Shown here in pieces: positions 23,811-34,202 of a DNA stretch of 64,000 nucleotides (position 1 is the first letter of the stretch; every line of letters starts with the position of its first letter). The stretch is from Nostoc sp. CHAB 5844 (GTDB lineage Bacteria; Cyanobacteriota; Cyanobacteriia; Cyanobacteriales; Nostocaceae). Under the pieces are notes generated by a model. That model worked only from the letters and a program-made list of their open reading frames with translations, was not told the origin of the DNA and did no database searches. The position numbers were made by a program, and so were the translations under genes. The stretch covers positions 101,913 to 165,912 of the forward strand of contig NZ_JAIVFW010000008.1 in assembly GCF_020829595.1 (NCBI RefSeq), given 5' to 3'.

Positions 23811-23983
23811 TACGATCGCAATACCGTAGGTTGGGTGGAGACGCACAACAAATATTGATCGCAACACGTAAATCTACATTTGCACCGTAACCCAACGCCA
23901 AATCATGTTATTTTTGGAAAATATTTCAACAGACACAATAATTGCAGCTTAAAATAACAGATATTGGTTTATATGTAAAAAGC

Positions 23984-24301
23984 ATGACAGAAACCAAGTC
24001 TACTCGTGTTGTTCGCAGAGGAAGAATATTTCCCGAAATCCAATGGACGGCAGAACAAAAAGCACAATGGGAATCCGAAACAGAGAATTTATACCAGCGA
24101 TGCTATCCCATATTTAATAAAGTTAAATCCGAATTAATCGAAACCCATTATAACTGGTATATAACAGTTGAACCAGATAGTGGTGAGTATTTCATCGATA
24201 AAGATTTAGAAGTAGTTTGGCGAAAATGCCGCGAAAAACATCCTGGTAAAATACACCATACTTTCCGAATTAATGAAACTGGAACTTGCGGCACAATATG
24301 A
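23984..24301 (+). CDS. Hypothetical protein, partner of retropepsin-like gene
   Basis: The 105-residue product (MTETKSTRVVRRGRIFPEIQ) has a central ESETENLYQRCYPIFNKV helix and ITVEPDSGEYFIDKDLEVVWRK, a compact alpha/beta pattern. I do not assign a function. The stop TGA overlaps the ATG of the next gene (ATGA), so the two form a translationally coupled module. The open frame extends upstream to a TTG at 23942, but the ATG at 23984 fits better. Such two-gene modules recur in cyanobacteria, which suggests the first protein escorts or is processed by the second; this is inference. Confidence 0.75.
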   Translation: MTETKSTRVVRRGRIFPEIQWTAEQKAQWESETENLYQRCYPIFNKVKSELIETHYNWYITVEPDSGEYFIDKDLEVVWRKCREKHPGKIHHTFRINETGTCGTI

Positions 24302-24663
24302 CGATTTCCGGTCTATTTGGTGATGAGGATGCACTGATTTTTGAAATTAATTTGATAGCATTGGATGGATTGGAATTACCAGTTGATGCAATGTTAGATA
24401 CAGGTTTTTCTGGCTGGTTGGCAATTGAACAACAAGATATAGATGCACTTGGTTGGACTTATATTGACCAACAAATTATGCGAACTGCAAGCGGGGATGT
24501 AAGATTTAAAATCTATATTGGTAAAGTTAAATTTGATGGTGAAGAGTTTGATATACCTGTACATATTGGCAAAGATTTAACAGAAGTTTTACTCGGTCGT
24601 CAATGGTTAACAAATCGTCGGTTAGTTGTTGATATACAGTCGGGTGAATTGACGTTGGGATAA
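24298..24663 (+). CDS. Retropepsin-like aspartic protease family protein
   Basis: The product of about 121 residues has the single-domain aspartyl protease motif LDTGFSGWLAI (D-T-G) at about 33, and the second strand LTEVLLGRQWLTNRRLVVD near the C-terminus, where retropepsins have a hydrophobic-hydrophobic-Gly pattern. Retropepsin domains act as homodimers. ATG 24298 overlaps the upstream stop. It may process a partner, but the substrate is unknown. The convergent glutaminase gene ends 22 bp downstream. Confidence 0.82.
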   Translation: MTISGLFGDEDALIFEINLIALDGLELPVDAMLDTGFSGWLAIEQQDIDALGWTYIDQQIMRTASGDVRFKIYIGKVKFDGEEFDIPVHIGKDLTEVLLGRQWLTNRRLVVDIQSGELTLG

Positions 24664-24684
24664 CGACGACCGTAAGAATTAATG

Positions 24685-25677
24685 TTATGTTACTTCCGTA
24701 ATTTTTGAGCTTCCACCTCCGCAAGCAAACATGTGTAGACATAACTGCTGGGAAAGTTCTTTACAAACTTCCACTCCTCGAACACTGTTACCCCGCGCAT
24801 CTAATGGTGGCGAAAATACGCCGATACCCATTTGATTCGGCACAACAGCGAGAATTCCGCCACAAACGCCACTTTTCGCCGGAATTCCGATTGTATACGC
24901 CCATTCGCCAGCAAAATTGTACATTCCACAGGTGTACATGACGCTGAGAATATCTTTTATATATTGATGATCTACAGCTTGTTCGCCTGTGATGGGGTTA
25001 ATACCTCTGTTCGCCAGTGTCGCCGCCATTACTGCTAAGTCGTGACAATTCACTATCACGGCACATTGTTGAAAATAAAGGTCTAATGCTTCTTCAATAT
25101 TTTGGTCTATCATGCCAAAGTTCAGCATGAGGTGTGCCATTGCGCGGTTGCGATGTCCGGTGCTACGTTCGGAAGTAAATACAGATATATCAACAAATAC
25201 GTCGTGACCGGTGTAGCGGCGGAACATATCTAGGACGCGGTTGAGGCGTTCGGTTGCACCATCTCCCTTGATTAAGCTGGTGGTGGCGATCGCACCAGCA
25301 TTTACCATTGGGTTATACGGTCGCTTCGATTGCTCATCCAAAATAATTGAGTTGAATGCGTCTCCTGTCGGTTCTACACCAACTCTTGTCAACACATAAT
25401 CTCGTCCATGATCTTCTAGTGCTAGTCCGTAAGCAAAGACTTTAGATATTGACTGGATAGTAAATAGTTGTTGGTAATCTCCAACTTCGTAAACTTGACC
25501 ATCCACAGTCACGATGCAAATGCTGAATAAGTCCGGATTTACCTTTGCCAATTCTGGAATATAGTTTGCGACTGCACCCTCTTGCAGAGACTTGTATTTA
25601 GAATGCAAGTCTTGCAGAACAGATAACAATGGTGATGAAACTATTTCTAAATCTCCTAAATTTGCTTGTTTTGCCAT
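24685..25677 (-). CDS. glsA: Glutaminase A
   Basis: GlsA hydrolyses glutamine to glutamate and ammonia. The product shows the serine-dependent beta-lactamase-fold motifs: [12 protein letters not shown] (catalytic SxxK), [35 protein letters not shown] and, near the end, [30 protein letters not shown] with [14 protein letters not shown]. Length 330 is somewhat longer than E. coli GlsA. ATG 25677 opens [13 protein letters not shown]. It is monocistronic. Confidence 0.96.
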   Translation of the reverse strand: MAKQANLGDLEIVSSPLLSVLQDLHSKYKSLQEGAVANYIPELAKVNPDLFSICIVTVDGQVYEVGDYQQLFTIQSISKVFAYGLALEDHGRDYVLTRVGVEPTGDAFNSIILDEQSKRPYNPMVNAGAIATTSLIKGDGATERLNRVLDMFRRYTGHDVFVDISVFTSERSTGHRNRAMAHLMLNFGMIDQNIEEALDLYFQQCAVIVNCHDLAVMAATLANRGINPITGEQAVDHQYIKDILSVMYTCGMYNFAGEWAYTIGIPAKSGVCGGILAVVPNQMGIGVFSPPLDARGNSVRGVEVCKELSQQLCLHMFACGGGSSKITEVT

Positions 25678-26483
25678 GAAGCTGATAGTTTATTCTAGAA
25701 AATCATCGGTAATCAACTATTTTGGGTAGATAAATTTTGTGGTAATTTTTGCTACATTGCAAAACTCATGAACATACGTCCACTTGGATTTTTCAATTTT
25801 CTCATTCTTATTTTTCTTTTAATTGTAAAAAATATTAGTTACAAAATTACCTAATTTTTTCGCTGAGTTATCCTAAATATTTAGTTATTAAAATTACGTT
25901 TAATTATTAAAAAATAAATATATTTACTTATAAGAAATTAATATATAAGTTTTGTTGACATATCTATCATTGCTGCCAATAAAAAAATATTTTGGCTGTA
26001 AGTTTTGTTAAAATTAGCTTTTAATCAATAATAAAGATTATATAAACTTAACTACATTCAGTATTAACAACGATTTTTTTCTTCAGTATATTTGAACCTG
26101 ATAAATTCTATTAAAAAAAGCTATATGTTATATAACATACAAATTTTTTGAGGAAAGTAACAGGTAAATTGAGTAACTTTCCGAGAAATTTAATCTGAGA
26201 GATATGTAAAGTTTTAAGAAGAAAAATGTTAGGAGTCGAAAAAAACGCTACACCCCTAAAATCCGCATTTGAACAAGGTTTGGCTGTGATGATTGGCATT
26301 TGAATTTGAGAAATTTAGGCTTAATTACGCTAAAACCCTGATCCCCAAGTCCAAAAGTTCGTGTTAGTCTGTTGCAGTTATGAAAAACAAAGTGAAAGCG
26401 GAACGAGTTCGATTTTAAGGAAAACTTTTGCTCTTTTATGGCATTAAATTCCGTTAATTAAAAAACTACTGTTCTACAGTCGC
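25678..26483. other. 806-bp AT-rich intergenic region
   Basis: The divergent glsA and rlpA promoters should lie here. The sequence is strongly AT-rich with runs of A and T (25800-26000), lacks repeats of the families found elsewhere in this window, and shows no convincing ORF or RNA hairpin. Confidence 0.4.
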
Positions 26484-26498
26484 TTGAAAATTGGACGC

Positions 26499-27608
26499 AT
26501 GAACCAAAGACATTTGTGGACTATTGTCGCCTTGTGTATAACTCTCACGGGGATCACCTCTGTCGGTTGCACTCAAACTACCGCTCAAACTACTAAGGAA
26601 GCTAATCCAGTTTCCCAAAAACCATCAGATGGTAATGTAGTTAAGGTAGGTGAGTACCAATCCCCAACAGAGAAACAGAACTCGGATGCTGTGATTACAA
26701 GCATTCATTCTCACAGTATTGGAGGTCGGCAAGCGGCAACTCTGTACATCCGGAATATACCAGTACTGACCTTCGTGAGTTCTCAGCCAGTTGCGAGTGT
26801 TGAAACAAAACAAGGTGTTGTAGGAGAAGGGGGCGTACAAGGGTACGCCCTTATTGCTGACAACTCAACTAAGGTGGCAAGTACTGGCAATGTAGTAAAT
26901 ACCGGAAACCAAGTCGGCTCACTAGAAAACGATCCTGTTCAAAGAGCTAGTGTGATAGCAGCTAAAATCAACCAACTGATTCAAGACAACGTTGATGCCG
27001 CACAGATTACGGTCAGTTGGAAGGATGAGAGCAAAACTACTAATCAAACCCAAGACAAAAGCTCTTCTGCACAGCAACAACTTAGCGATCGCTATACAAT
27101 CAAAGTCAAAGACCAAGAATTGGTGGAAATCAACGAAAATACCCGCCTAGCAGACACCACCAAGAATCTGGCACAAGACGCATTACAAGCAACCAACCGC
27201 CTACGCAGACTCATTGGTAACGCATCCCCTATCGATAAAATTGCTAATTTACCAACGCGTTTACCGTTGTCAATTCCAAAACTGCCACAACAAATTGCCG
27301 TTGGTAACGTCAGACTTACCTTTAGAGGCATGGCATCTTTTTATGGCTATGACGGTTCTGGCAGTATGACTGCCAGCGGCGAAAGATTTAATCCCGAAGC
27401 AATGACTGCTGCCCATCGCAGCTTGCCCCTTGGCACAAAAGTCAAAGTAACTAACACTCGCAATGGCCGTTCTGTCGTACTACGCATCAATGACCGTGGC
27501 CCATATATTCGGGGTCGAGTTATTGACGTGTCTGCTGGTGCGGCTCGAATTTTAGGCATGATGAGCAGTGGTATTGCGCCAGTGCATATCGAAGTGTTGG
27601 GACGATAA
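26499..27608 (+). CDS. rlpA: RlpA-like septal/cell-wall lipoprotein
   Basis: The product of about 369 residues begins [20 protein letters not shown] and has a lipobox ending in SVGC, so it should be lipidated. A long variable region holds [20 protein letters not shown]. The C-terminal double-psi beta-barrel carries [40 protein letters not shown] and [15 protein letters not shown]. RlpA proteins cut naked glycan strands at septa and help separate daughter cells. The SPOR domain of E. coli RlpA is absent, as is common in cyanobacteria. ATG 26499 is preferred to TTG 26484. Confidence 0.9.
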   Translation: MNQRHLWTIVALCITLTGITSVGCTQTTAQTTKEANPVSQKPSDGNVVKVGEYQSPTEKQNSDAVITSIHSHSIGGRQAATLYIRNIPVLTFVSSQPVASVETKQGVVGEGGVQGYALIADNSTKVASTGNVVNTGNQVGSLENDPVQRASVIAAKINQLIQDNVDAAQITVSWKDESKTTNQTQDKSSSAQQQLSDRYTIKVKDQELVEINENTRLADTTKNLAQDALQATNRLRRLIGNASPIDKIANLPTRLPLSIPKLPQQIAVGNVRLTFRGMASFYGYDGSGSMTASGERFNPEAMTAAHRSLPLGTKVKVTNTRNGRSVVLRINDRGPYIRGRVIDVSAGAARILGMMSSGIAPVHIEVLGR

Positions 27609-27979
27609 CCTTTAGGTAATTTGAAAGATGTGCGACGTAGCCGTTCTTAAAGTGTAGGTTAACCAATTTTGGATTTTAGATTTGCGATTTTAGATTGATA
27701 CCGCCCAAAGGTACAACCAATATGTGGATTTTAAATTTTGAATTGCTAATTCCCCCATCCAAAATCTAAAATCTAAAATTCTCCTGGCTGTTCGGCGTAG
27801 TGTTTTCCCTAGATAGACGCGCTTTGCGCGAATTAATGACAAAGGCTAAATTTCAATATCAAACCCTACACTTTAGCTTTCAAACTTACCTAATTTCTAA
27901 TTCCCCTAGTTCTCACGTCTTTTCCCCCGATTTCAGTTATAAACTAACGGGGGAGGGTTAGAAGAACTAGGGGATTTTT
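27609..27979. other. Intergenic region with GATTTTAGATTT-type STRR
   Basis: Tandem units such as tttggattttagatttgcgattttagattg (about 27667-27697) and ccaaaatctaaaatctaaaat (27760-27780) form an inverted STRR pair. A small GC hairpin (agacgcgctttgcgcg) lies near 27817. No gene is seen. Confidence 0.5.
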
Positions 27980-29584
27980 GTGCGCCTGCTGACAACAGTC
28001 GCAGCTTTAAGCTGCTATTTAAATAAACTTCGCTTCCAAAGCCAGCTGAAAGTGCCAGATCCTCTGGTCGCAGATGAAATGAGCAGCTGGGAGCGGACAG
28101 CGGTCGGTTTAGTACCGACAATGGGAGGCTTGCATCAAGGCCATTTAAGCCTACTGAAACGAGCAAGGCAAGAAAACTCCACGGTGATTGTCAGTATTTT
28201 CGTCAATCCCCTGCAATTCGGCCCCAACGAAGATTATGTACGCTATCCTCGGACTTTAGAGCAAGACCGAAAATTATGTGAAGATGCCGGGGTAGATGCA
28301 ATTTTTGCTCCTACTCCGGACGTGATGGGAGTAGCGCAGAAAAATATACAAGAATCTTTGATTACTCAAGTAATCCCGCCATCTGGTATGATATCAGGTT
28401 TGTGTGGCCGTTCTCGGCTAGGTCACTTTCAGGGCGTAGCAACGATTGTGACCAAGCTTTTGAACTTGGTACAGCCTGATCGAGCCTACTTTGGTCAAAA
28501 AGATGGTCAGCAACTGGCAATTATTAAACGACTGGTAGCTGATTTAAATTTGCCTGTAGAAATTGTTGCTTGCCCTACAGTCCGGGAAGCGTCAGGTCTG
28601 GCCTTTAGTTCTCGCAATCAATATTTGAGTGCGATAGAAAAAGAGCAAGCAGCGGTTTTATATCGTGGGTTACAACAAGCTGAAGCTGCATTTAAATCTG
28701 GTGTGCATCACAGCAGCCAGCTGATAGCAGTGGTACAGCAAGAAGTGGCTAAGGTTAGTACTGTCTTATTGGAATATATTGAATTGGTTGAACCGACTAC
28801 GTTAATTTCATTAGAAACAATTGAGGAGGAAGGAATGCTGGCGATCGCAGCTCGTCTTGGTTCTACACGTTTGATTGATAATATTATTTTGCGCGATCGC
28901 CAACCCATCATCGCTATTGATGGGCCTGCCGGAGCCGGAAAATCTACGGTAGCACGCCAAGTAGCTGCGGAACTAGGACTAGTTTATTTAGATACAGGTG
29001 CTATGTATCGGGCGATTACTTGGTTAGTGGTACAAAAAGGTATTGCCCTTGATGATGAATGTGCGATCGCCGAATTAGCTAACACATGTAAAATTGAACT
29101 GACTCCCAGCCCAGATTTAAAATCGCCTGTGCGGGTCTGGATTGATGATGTTGATGTTACCCAGGAAATTCGCACTGTTGAGGTAACATCTAAAGTATCG
29201 GCGATCGCCGCTCAAAGTGCCGTGCGTCAAGCCTTGGTTAAACAGCAGCAAAACTGGGGTAAAAAAGGTGGTTTAGTCGCTGAAGGCCGGGACATTGGTA
29301 GCCACGTCTTCCCCGATGCCGAAGTTAAAATCTTTTTAACTGCCTCTGTCAGCGAACGCGCCCGCCGTCGCCAGCAAGACTTTAAAAAACAAGGTCAACC
29401 CGAAGTTAGTATAGAGCAACTAGAGCGGGACATTGCAGAACGCGACTGGAAAGACAGCACTCGTAAAGTTTCCCCCTTACAAAAAGCTGCGGATGCAATA
29501 GAACTTCAAACTGATGGTATGAATGCAGCTGAAGTTGCGGCACAAATAATTAATTACTACCATCAACGCTTATCTCAATGGTAA
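27980..29584 (+). CDS. panC/cmk: Bifunctional pantoate-beta-alanine ligase/cytidylate kinase
   Basis: Residues 1 to about 300 are PanC: the HIGH-like motif in PTMGGLHQGHLSLLKRA, then SIFVNPLQFGPNEDYVRYPRT, GQKDGQQLAIIKRL and SSRNQYLS. From about 310 the cytidylate kinase domain starts with the P-loop GPAGAGKSTVARQ, then YLDTGAMYRAIT and AEGRDIGSHVFPDAEVKIFLTAS. This PanC-Cmk fusion (534 residues) is a known cyanobacterial arrangement linking coenzyme A precursor synthesis with CMP phosphorylation. Starts at GTG 27980. Confidence 0.95.
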   Translation: MRLLTTVAALSCYLNKLRFQSQLKVPDPLVADEMSSWERTAVGLVPTMGGLHQGHLSLLKRARQENSTVIVSIFVNPLQFGPNEDYVRYPRTLEQDRKLCEDAGVDAIFAPTPDVMGVAQKNIQESLITQVIPPSGMISGLCGRSRLGHFQGVATIVTKLLNLVQPDRAYFGQKDGQQLAIIKRLVADLNLPVEIVACPTVREASGLAFSSRNQYLSAIEKEQAAVLYRGLQQAEAAFKSGVHHSSQLIAVVQQEVAKVSTVLLEYIELVEPTTLISLETIEEEGMLAIAARLGSTRLIDNIILRDRQPIIAIDGPAGAGKSTVARQVAAELGLVYLDTGAMYRAITWLVVQKGIALDDECAIAELANTCKIELTPSPDLKSPVRVWIDDVDVTQEIRTVEVTSKVSAIAAQSAVRQALVKQQQNWGKKGGLVAEGRDIGSHVFPDAEVKIFLTASVSERARRRQQDFKKQGQPEVSIEQLERDIAERDWKDSTRKVSPLQKAADAIELQTDGMNAAEVAAQIINYYHQRLSQW

Positions 29585-30321
29585 TCATAGAGGTTTGCTG
29601 TTAATTTCTAGTTCAGCACAGTGGTGAGTAACTCAGTACATACCCACCACTTTCAAACAATACTTTGAATTAAATATCTATAGTTTTAATTTAGCTTTGT
29701 AGACTATTATTCTAGCAACTTTAAAAATTAATTCGTCTAGCTTAAGACTGAATAGTAAAACTTAAATGACTACTCCTCAAGATAGAAGTATCAAAGGTTA
29801 AGAATTCGCTAAATAGATGAGTGGACAAATAATTACCACAGCTAAGTTATTATAAACTCTAGCTGTAAAAACCAAAGTTAATTGCCAAAGCATTACCTCT
29901 TTTCATTCCCCCCTAAATCAGGGGGTATATATTTCTTTTCTATCAAGCGGGATAGAAGATTTGAGGGGTAATGATCTACTAGTACAATATAGGGAAATAA
30001 ACCATCTATTTAAAATGGCTGAAACCCTTGCAAAAAGGTAATTATGAATTCCGCATTCACTGGAGCAGCACTATTTGCTAATCATTAAAATACTTTTCTA
30101 TCAAATATTAGCTGTTTTTATTTATAATTCTGATTCCCTAGGCATTTAACTTATGAAAAAAGTCTTTTGTTTTCATCATCACTTTGGTAGTAGAATGACG
30201 ATGTTAAGTTTTATGTTCGCCTAATTTAAGGACATCAAAACTACTAAACACAAAACCTGTAATTTTCTAAGCTTCGGCAATAGCTTTAGGTCGGCAAACA
30301 GTAAAGAGAGGATTTCACAAA
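29585..30321. other. 737-bp intergenic region upstream of sodB
   Basis: There is no convincing ORF. A CCCCCCTAAATCAGGGGG hairpin lies at 29908-29926. The sodB promoter must lie in the right part; I could not identify a decisive motif. Confidence 0.4.
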
Positions 30322-30924
30322 ATGGCATTTACACAGCCCCCCTTACCTTTTGACAAGAATGCTCTAGAGCCATACGGCATGAAAGCTGAGACCTTTGATT
30401 ATCACTATGGCAAGCATCACAAAGCTTATGTCGATAACCTCAACAAGCTCACTGAAGGTACAGAACTCGCTGATAAGTCCCTAGAAGAAGTAATCCAAAT
30501 CTCCTTTAAAGATCCCTCCAAAACAGGTATCTTCAACAATGCGGCTCAAGTTTGGAACCACACCTTCTTTTGGAACAGCTTGAAACCAGGTGGTGGCGGC
30601 GCACCTACAGGCAACCTCGCAACCAGAATTGAAAAAGACTTTGGTAGCTTCGACAAATTCAAGGAAGAGTTCTCTAATGCAGCTGCTACTCAGTTTGGTA
30701 GTGGTTGGGCTTGGTTAATTGATGATGGTGGTACTCTAAAAGTAATTAAAACCCCTAACGCCGAAAACCCCCTAGCCCACGGCAAAAAAGCATTACTCAC
30801 CCTTGATGTTTGGGAACACGCTTATTACATCGACTTCCGAAATGCTCGTCCAGCATTTATTCAAAATTTCTTAGATAAGTTGGTCAACTGGGACTTCGTT
30901 GCTGAAAATCTTGCTACAGCCTAG
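30322..30924 (+). CDS. sodB: Iron superoxide dismutase
   Basis: This 200-residue Fe/Mn-family SOD converts superoxide to oxygen and peroxide. The metal ligands are visible in FDYHYGKHHKAYVDNL, VWNHTFFWNSL and LDVWEHAYYIDF (His, His, Asp, His). FNNAAQVWNHTFFW and the absence of a signal peptide point to the cytosolic iron form (SodB) rather than the membrane-anchored MnSOD (SodA). The gene has its own terminator and a ribosome site (agagag) before ATG 30322. Confidence 0.96.
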   Translation: MAFTQPPLPFDKNALEPYGMKAETFDYHYGKHHKAYVDNLNKLTEGTELADKSLEEVIQISFKDPSKTGIFNNAAQVWNHTFFWNSLKPGGGGAPTGNLATRIEKDFGSFDKFKEEFSNAAATQFGSGWAWLIDDGGTLKVIKTPNAENPLAHGKKALLTLDVWEHAYYIDFRNARPAFIQNFLDKLVNWDFVAENLATA

Positions 30925-31000
30925 TTTTGCTGAAGCAGAAGCCTGTAATCAGCATCAGTCAAATTTATAAAGCAATCAGTTGATCTGCAAAATATCACCA

Positions 31001-31035
31001 ACAGTCACGACTCATTTTCGTGGCTGTTTTTGCTT
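31001..31035 (+). terminator. Terminator of sodB
   Basis: ACAGTCACGA and TCGTGGCTGT form a stem followed by TTTTTGC, a rho-independent terminator about 75 bp past the stop codon. Confidence 0.8.
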
Positions 31036-31164
31036 CTATTAAATATTCTACCGACACGGTAGTGGCGATCGCAGCTCTGAACTATCTTGAAATTAGGGAG
31101 TCGGGAGCCGTAAATTTCTTAATTCTTTTTGCCTAAAAAACATAAAAATCAAAACAAAAAATAT

Positions 31165-31371
31165 ATGGACAGCAAAGAATTAGCACAATACCTAGAAGCA
31201 ACAGATAGCATTGCCAAACCTTGGCTATTAGTACAACTGCGTCTGAAAAAATTACAAGAACGCCGAGACAAAATTTCCGAAGATACCTACGCTAACGAGT
31301 TAGCAGACATCCACCAAGACTTGATGAATTTGGGTGAATGGTGGCGGAGCATAGAAGATGAGGTCTTTTAA
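31165..31371 (+). CDS. Small conserved hypothetical protein
   Basis: From ATG 31165 the product is 68 residues (MDSKELAQYLEATDSIAKPW), ending DIHQDLMNLGEWWRSIEDEVF. It is helical and charged, with no membrane segment. I recognise no domain. It lies about 120 bp upstream of purM on the same strand, with an STRR between. The frame also opens upstream at a TTG (31129) that adds only a Lys-rich stretch. Confidence 0.7.
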   Translation: MDSKELAQYLEATDSIAKPWLLVQLRLKKLQERRDKISEDTYANELADIHQDLMNLGEWWRSIEDEVF

Positions 31372-31460
31372 TGAGGTAATATCAATAGTTCATAGTCAAT
31401 AGACTATTGACCAAAAAAAGATGAAGGCTGAAGGATGTAACTCCTTCGTAAAGGATAAAC

Positions 31461-31493
31461 TTTCAGACTTCAGACTTCACACTTCATACTTCA
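31461..31493. repeat. TTCAGAC/TTCATAC STRR
   Basis: Heptamer tandem units (ttcagacttcagacttcacac, then ttcatacttcag) end 14 bp before the purM start codon. The same family occurs between pdhB and secD. Confidence 0.75.
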
Positions 31494-31506
31494 GTTGACT
31501 AACTTT

Positions 31507-32535
31507 ATGGACTATCGGGATGCAGGGGTTGATGTTGAAGCTGGTAGAGCTTTTGTAGATCAAATTCGCAATTTGGTTCACAGCACCTTTAGAAAAGAAG
31601 TAATTGGTGGATTAGGTGGTTTTGGCGGTTGCTTTCAACTACCAACAGGTTACAAGGAACCTGTGTTAGTTTCAGGAACAGATGGTGTAGGTACAAAGCT
31701 AAAAATCGCCCAACTTCTCAACCACCATGACACTGTTGGGATTGATTTAGTCGCCATGTGCGTTAATGACGTGCTGACATCTGGTGCAGAACCCCTGTTT
31801 TTTTTAGATTATGTGGCAACAGGTAAATTAGATAAAGAGCAGTTGACACAGGTAGTAGCAGGTATAGCTGCTGGTTGTAAACTGGCTGGTTGTGCTTTAT
31901 TGGGTGGAGAAACGGCTGAAATGCCTGGTTTTTACCAAGTAGGTGAGTATGATTTGGCTGGGTTTTGTGTGGGAATTGTCGAAAAAAGCCAGATGCTAGA
32001 TGGTTCTAGTGTGCAAGTTGGAGATGTAGCGATCGCTCTAGCTAGTGCTGGTGTACACAGTAATGGTTTAAGCTTAGTACGAAAGATTGTCAGCGATCGC
32101 GGTTATGCTTGGAGCGACAGCCCAGATTTGTTAGGTGGCGAAACTATTGGTGAAGCTTTCCTTAAACCAACGCGCATTTATGTCAAACCAGTTCTCGCCG
32201 CTCGTCAAGCTGGTATAGAAATTCATGGAATGGCGCATATTACAGGTGGTGGTTTACCAGAAAACTTACCCAGATGTTTAAGGAAAAATCAAGCAATTAA
32301 AATTAACCCTAAAAATTGGACAATTCCCCCCATATTTCAATGGTTAGCTGAAGTCGGTGCAGTGAGCGACGAAGCCATGTTTAATACTTTCAATATGGGG
32401 ATTGGATTTGTGCTGTTAGTACCATCTCAGCAAGTAGAACAAACAATTACCTTTTTTGCATCACAGAATATTCCAGCCTTTGCAATTGGTGAGGTAATTC
32501 CCGGTACTAGGACACTGGAGGGATTATTTAGCTGA
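31507..32535 (+). CDS. purM: Phosphoribosylformylglycinamidine cyclo-ligase
   Basis: PurM closes the imidazole ring to give AIR in purine synthesis. The motifs [63 protein letters not shown] and [15 protein letters not shown] are all intact. At 342 residues it is full length. ATG 31507 is preferred to the upstream TTG. An STRR in the 5' region stands where a leader would be. Confidence 0.96.
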   Translation: MDYRDAGVDVEAGRAFVDQIRNLVHSTFRKEVIGGLGGFGGCFQLPTGYKEPVLVSGTDGVGTKLKIAQLLNHHDTVGIDLVAMCVNDVLTSGAEPLFFLDYVATGKLDKEQLTQVVAGIAAGCKLAGCALLGGETAEMPGFYQVGEYDLAGFCVGIVEKSQMLDGSSVQVGDVAIALASAGVHSNGLSLVRKIVSDRGYAWSDSPDLLGGETIGEAFLKPTRIYVKPVLAARQAGIEIHGMAHITGGGLPENLPRCLRKNQAIKINPKNWTIPPIFQWLAEVGAVSDEAMFNTFNMGIGFVLLVPSQQVEQTITFFASQNIPAFAIGEVIPGTRTLEGLFS

Positions 32536-32972
32536 AATTGGGGAGTTGGGAGTAGGTGTTTTTTGCTTGTGGTGTCATGAAATCTTCTGAGTGTTGATTA
32601 GACAAGACTATTCCCTAGTCCCTAGTACAACTTGGCGAAAATAAGCAGACATCGCAAATGCTGAAAAAGCTTGCAGTATAAGTATTCTTACTTTTTACTT
32701 TTTACTTTTGCCTTTTGCCTTACCCCACAATCTGTATCAGTATTTAGTTTTATGTTTTAGAAAATTTTTCACTGGTGCTTATTAAAGCAATCGAAAATAC
32801 TCATGACCATTATCATTGAGATTTGCTAACGTAGTCTTAACATATTGAAAAATTTAGCTGAGTAAGCTAATCAAATAGCCGCTGGTACTAATTATAAGTG
32901 CTGGTGTTTTCTTATCTAGAGGTGTGGCGTTCTGGTGTGTGAATAACTGCGTATATTTGTGCAGAGGGTGTT
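32536..32972. other. Intergenic region with STRR
   Basis: A tactttttacttttgccttttgcctt STRR lies at about 32690-32720. There is no gene. The 32973 promoter is not obvious. Confidence 0.4.
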
Positions 32973-33659
32973 ATGGTGATGAATTGTACGCGGAAATCGA
33001 CTTCTTGCGAACTTTTAAAACAAGTATTCCAGAAGATTGATGCCCAAAGTTGTCCGAAATTATTTAATTTCCATATGCATACTGTCCATTCAGACGGGAG
33101 GTTACAGCCGAGTGCATTGATGGAACAGGCGATCGCAATTGGTTTAGAAGGATTGGCAATTACTGACCATCATAATATTGGTGGTTATTTAGCAGCACAA
33201 GCTTGGTTAGAAGACTGGAAGTGGAAAAATCCTGATAGTAGTACTCCTTATCTATGGAGTGGTACAGAAATCAATGCTAACCTCTTGGATAATGAGGTTC
33301 ACATTTTGGCTTATGCTTTTGAGCCAAACAACTCCAGCATCAAACCTTACTTGCAAAGAAAACCTGCAACAGGTAGTGCTTATGAAGCAATTAACGTTAT
33401 TGCTGCTGTTCATGAAGCTGGTGGACTAGCAGTTTTGGCGCACCCAGCACGTTATCGGCGATCGCACTTTGATTTAATTGTGGCTGCAGCGGAACAAGGT
33501 ATTGATGGTGTAGAAACTTTCTACGCGTATAATAACCCCAACCCCTGGAAACCAAGTGCGACAGAATCACAACAAGTGCAACAGTTGGCTAGTGAATATG
33601 GCTTGTTCAATACTTGTGGTACTGACACTCATGGTTTAAACTTACTACAGCGATTGTAA
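32973..33659 (+). CDS. PHP-domain metal-dependent phosphoesterase
   Basis: The 228-residue product carries the PHP metal-binding motifs in order: FHMHTVHSDGRL, ITDHHNIGGY, EINANLLDNEVHILAYAF, AVLAHPARYRRS and CGTDTHG. Such TrpH-like PHP proteins hydrolyse phosphoesters, including 3',5'-nucleotide bisphosphates. Substrate not assigned. It is a single gene with flanking intergenic regions. Confidence 0.9.
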   Translation: MVMNCTRKSTSCELLKQVFQKIDAQSCPKLFNFHMHTVHSDGRLQPSALMEQAIAIGLEGLAITDHHNIGGYLAAQAWLEDWKWKNPDSSTPYLWSGTEINANLLDNEVHILAYAFEPNNSSIKPYLQRKPATGSAYEAINVIAAVHEAGGLAVLAHPARYRRSHFDLIVAAAEQGIDGVETFYAYNNPNPWKPSATESQQVQQLASEYGLFNTCGTDTHGLNLLQRL

Positions 33660-34202
33660 ATGTATATTTAATTTTGTAAACTACTCCTGGTTTAACCAGC
33701 CAGGGGATTACTCTACAACAAAATTTTAACAGGCTAACACCTTTATATCTGCGCTTAATTTTATTGAATACAATATATTAAATTAGTTCGGTCACACCAC
33801 TACATATACTTCAAAGCTTCAGATCCCCAACTTTTCTAAAAAGTCGGGGATCTTGTTGTTTAGAGATGATTTGAGTAGTTGAAAGACTGTAGCAATACAT
33901 ACATTCTTTTAGATACATTACAATATATAGTTTTAAAAAAAATATATCTACAGATGTAAAAAGAATCTACCTTAAGATACAATTAATTTCATTTGTTAAA
34001 TGGAAGTTCTTTTAAAGCCCCAACTATCAATCACAAGACTTCTATTCTTTCTGAGGTAAAACAATCCTTTGTCTGACTATAGTGAATTTACACAGCAAGT
34101 CAGCCTTAAGTAGTGAAGAAGTCTGGACATTCTGACTGACTACGTATTAATCCCACAGTTTTTCCTCGACACAATAACCACTTCAGAATCAGAAGCTAAA
34201 GG
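33660..34202. other. 543-bp intergenic region
   Basis: It contains the hairpin at 33821-33860. The AT-rich remainder (33900-34000) is the probable promoter area of the metalloprotease gene. No RNA or gene is evident. Confidence 0.4.
33821..33860 (+). terminator. Terminator-like hairpin
   Basis: AGATCCCCAACTTTT and AAAAGTCGGGGATCT pair and are followed by TGTTGTTT. It is the same family as at 16138-16172 and lies 160 bp past the PHP gene. Confidence 0.65.
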